Part shown: in pieces, positions 32,601-33,824 of the stretch
Position numbering within the stretch: position 1 is the first letter of the stretch
Layout: the number at the start of each line of letters is the position of its first letter
Assembly (NCBI GenBank): GCA_002843155.1
Contig: PGZD01000027.1
Coordinates: 1-33,824 of the forward strand
Length of the DNA: 33,824 nucleotides
From: Gammaproteobacteria bacterium HGW-Gammaproteobacteria-3
Lineage (GTDB): Bacteria > Pseudomonadota > Gammaproteobacteria > Methylococcales > Methylomonadaceae
Direction: 5' to 3'
Position numbers and translations under genes: made by a program
The notes under the pieces: model-generated
Database searches by the model: none
Told to the model about the DNA's origin: nothing
What the model saw: only the letters and a program-made list of their open reading frames with translations

Positions 32601-33599
32601 ATGAAACCCAACATCTCGGTACTGGGCGCCGGCTCCTGGGGCACCGCGCTGGCGCTGCAGGCCGCCAGAAATGGTTGCCCGACAATGTTATGGGGACACA
32701 ACCCCGAGCACATACAAACCCTGACGCAACAGCGCAGTAATCAGCGCTATCTGCCCGGTTTCAACTTTCCCGAACGACTGGATATGACTACCAACCTTGA
32801 ACAAGCGGTCGGGTTCAGTTCGGTGCTTTTGATCGCGGTGCCCAGCCATGCTTTTAAAGACACTTTAATCTCAGTTTCACGCTGGGCCAAACCCGGCATT
32901 CAAATCGCCTGGGCGACCAAAGGTTTCAATCCGGAAAACGGTTCGTTGCTGCATCAAGCAGTACAGCAGGTTTTTTCGACGGATACGCCTTCAGCGGCTT
33001 TGTCTGGGCCAACCTTTGCTCTTGAAGTCGCGGCTGATTTACCCACCGCCATTACCGTAGCCGCCAATCAACCTGAATTTGCCAGGCATTTGACAAGGAT
33101 TTTACACAGTTCGCGCTTTCGCATTTATACCAGCACGGATCTTATCGGCGTACAAGTCGGGGGCGCTGTCAAAAACGTACTCGCCATCGCCGCCGGTATT
33201 GCCGACGGCCTTAATTTTGGCGCCAACACCCGGGCCGCACTGATTACGCGTGGACTGCATGAAATCATACGACTGGGATTGACGCTGGGCGGCAGACAGG
33301 AAACGTTCATGGGGCTGGCAGGATTGGGCGATCTGATATTGACCTGTACCGACGACCAATCCAGAAACCGCCGGTTTGGCTTGGCGCTGGGCCGGAACAA
33401 GAACAGAACTACGGCCATACAGGAAATCGGCCAGGAAATCGAAGGCGTTTCAGCCGCCAAACAAACTTACCTGCTCGCACAAAAACACGGTCTCGATATG
33501 CCGATTACCGAGCAAGCTTACAAAGTTCTCTATGAAAACCTGAGCCCGCAGGTCGCAGTGCAAAATCTTTTGGACCGCCAACTAAAAGCCGAATCCTAA
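32601..33599 (+). CDS. gpsA: Glycerol-3-phosphate dehydrogenase (NAD(P)+)
   Basis: The 332-residue enzyme reduces dihydroxyacetone phosphate to sn-glycerol 3-phosphate for phospholipid synthesis. The N-terminal Rossmann fold has VLGAGSWGTALALQAARNG; GPTFALEVA, the catalytic-Lys segment GVQVGGAVKNVLAIAAG, and LAGLGDLILTCTDDQSRNRRFG follow. The end is complete (TAA at 33597-33599). It lies six bases after secB, so the pair is co-transcribed. Confidence 0.97.
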   Translation: MKPNISVLGAGSWGTALALQAARNGCPTMLWGHNPEHIQTLTQQRSNQRYLPGFNFPERLDMTTNLEQAVGFSSVLLIAVPSHAFKDTLISVSRWAKPGIQIAWATKGFNPENGSLLHQAVQQVFSTDTPSAALSGPTFALEVAADLPTAITVAANQPEFARHLTRILHSSRFRIYTSTDLIGVQVGGAVKNVLAIAAGIADGLNFGANTRAALITRGLHEIIRLGLTLGGRQETFMGLAGLGDLILTCTDDQSRNRRFGLALGRNKNRTTAIQEIGQEIEGVSAAKQTYLLAQKHGLDMPITEQAYKVLYENLSPQVAVQNLLDRQLKAES

Positions 33600-33619
33600 G
33601 GAATGGGCGTGAAATAACT

Positions 33620-33684
33620 TGGGCAACGGTGCTAAGATTTTTGCCCAACACCTAAATTGGCTATGATTCAAAATCATAGCCAAT
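33620..33684. repeat. Nested hairpins after gpsA
   Basis: TTGGGCA (33620-33626) pairs with TGCCCAA (33643-33649). A perfect 13-bp hairpin follows, ATTGGCTATGATT (33656-33668) with AATCATAGCCAAT (33672-33684) around CAA. CACCTAAA (33649-33656) is also complementary to TTTAGGTG further right (about 33696-33703). No T-run follows on either strand, so termination is possible but unproved. Confidence 0.7.
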
Positions 33685-33723
33685 GACCTGTGGAGTTTAG
33701 GTGCCGGGTTCAAGGCGTGCAAA

Positions 33724-33821
33724 CTTAGCCCAACTTCGTCACCTAATAACGAAGTTCCCCGCCATTTCAATCAGTTAAAAATTTTAACTACTGTCGGTTG
33801 GCACTACGGATTTTTTGCTGT
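33724..33821. repeat. End repeat, right copy
   Basis: Inverted copy of bases 1-98 (two mismatches). It contains the same hairpin with AACTTCGT and ACGAAGTT arms and the AGTTAAAA palindrome. Similarity to the left copy begins at 33724, just after the hairpin region that follows gpsA. The remaining three bases (33822-33824) have no counterpart in the window. Confidence 0.85.
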
Positions 33822-33824
33822 TCA

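Noticed and set aside
33582-33770. 62-codon frame on the minus strand at the right end
   Set aside because: It overlaps the end of gpsA, crosses the nested hairpins and enters the end repeat; no domain is recognisable.
1-33824. Composite transposon or genomic island spanning the window
   Set aside because: The interior is ordinary core genome in conserved order; the flanking repeats are better explained by assembly ends at a multicopy element.

Overview
The window reads as a chromosomal piece of a gammaproteobacterium. The main evidence is gene order: ponA/mrcA divergent from pilMNOPQ-aroK-aroB-damX; the gpmI-envC-ctp run facing yibN-secB-gpsA; and lgt-thyA. Moderate base composition, GGTGGGCA-type and GGTGGAT-type dispersed palindromes, a Tat-exported multicopper oxidase and a siroheme reductase with a DUF934 partner would suit an environmental Methylococcales-like organism. 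No methane oxidation gene is present, so that placement is inference only.

Left end (1-3.2 kb) is an accessory patch. It holds a 98-bp end repeat, a broken vapBC toxin-antitoxin pair (truncated toxin, frameshifted antitoxin), the C-terminal scrap of a group II intron maturase, a type IV pilin gene with a good sigma-54 promoter, about 600 bp of hairpin-rich repeat DNA, a putative HTH-Sel1 fusion, and a hicAB pair whose antitoxin appears to start at CTG. The central part is core genome. A multicopper oxidase, folA, an oppositely oriented asparaginase gene, thyA, lgt, an msrQ-like gene and hemE come first (3.3-10.1 kb). Then come damX-aroB-aroK and the pilQ-P-O-N-M operon (10.2-18.6 kb, minus strand), read right to left. 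PBP1A diverges from pilM on the plus strand.

The right half carries rpmE, ampG and nhaD on the minus strand. A siroheme nitrite/sulfite reductase with DUF934 follows on the plus strand, then ctp, envC and gpmI on the minus strand. Last is a plus-strand group: an ArsR-family regulator, a membrane-anchored rhodanese (YibN type), secB and gpsA. The regulator has two cysteines at the spacing known for persulfide sensors of the SqrR/BigR type and sits next to the rhodanese, which makes this pair the most interesting functional hypothesis in the window.

Functionally the genes cover type IV pilus assembly and secretion (pilA, pilMNOPQ), cell wall synthesis, recycling and division (mrcA, ampG, envC, damX, ctp), shikimate, heme and folate/dTMP synthesis (aroK, aroB, hemE, folA, thyA), sulfur handling (sir, DUF934, rhodanese, ArsR) and basic housekeeping (rpmE, lgt, secB, gpsA, gpmI). 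Both ends of the window are inverted copies of one repeat (96 of 98 bases identical), so the window was probably cut by assembly at a multicopy element.
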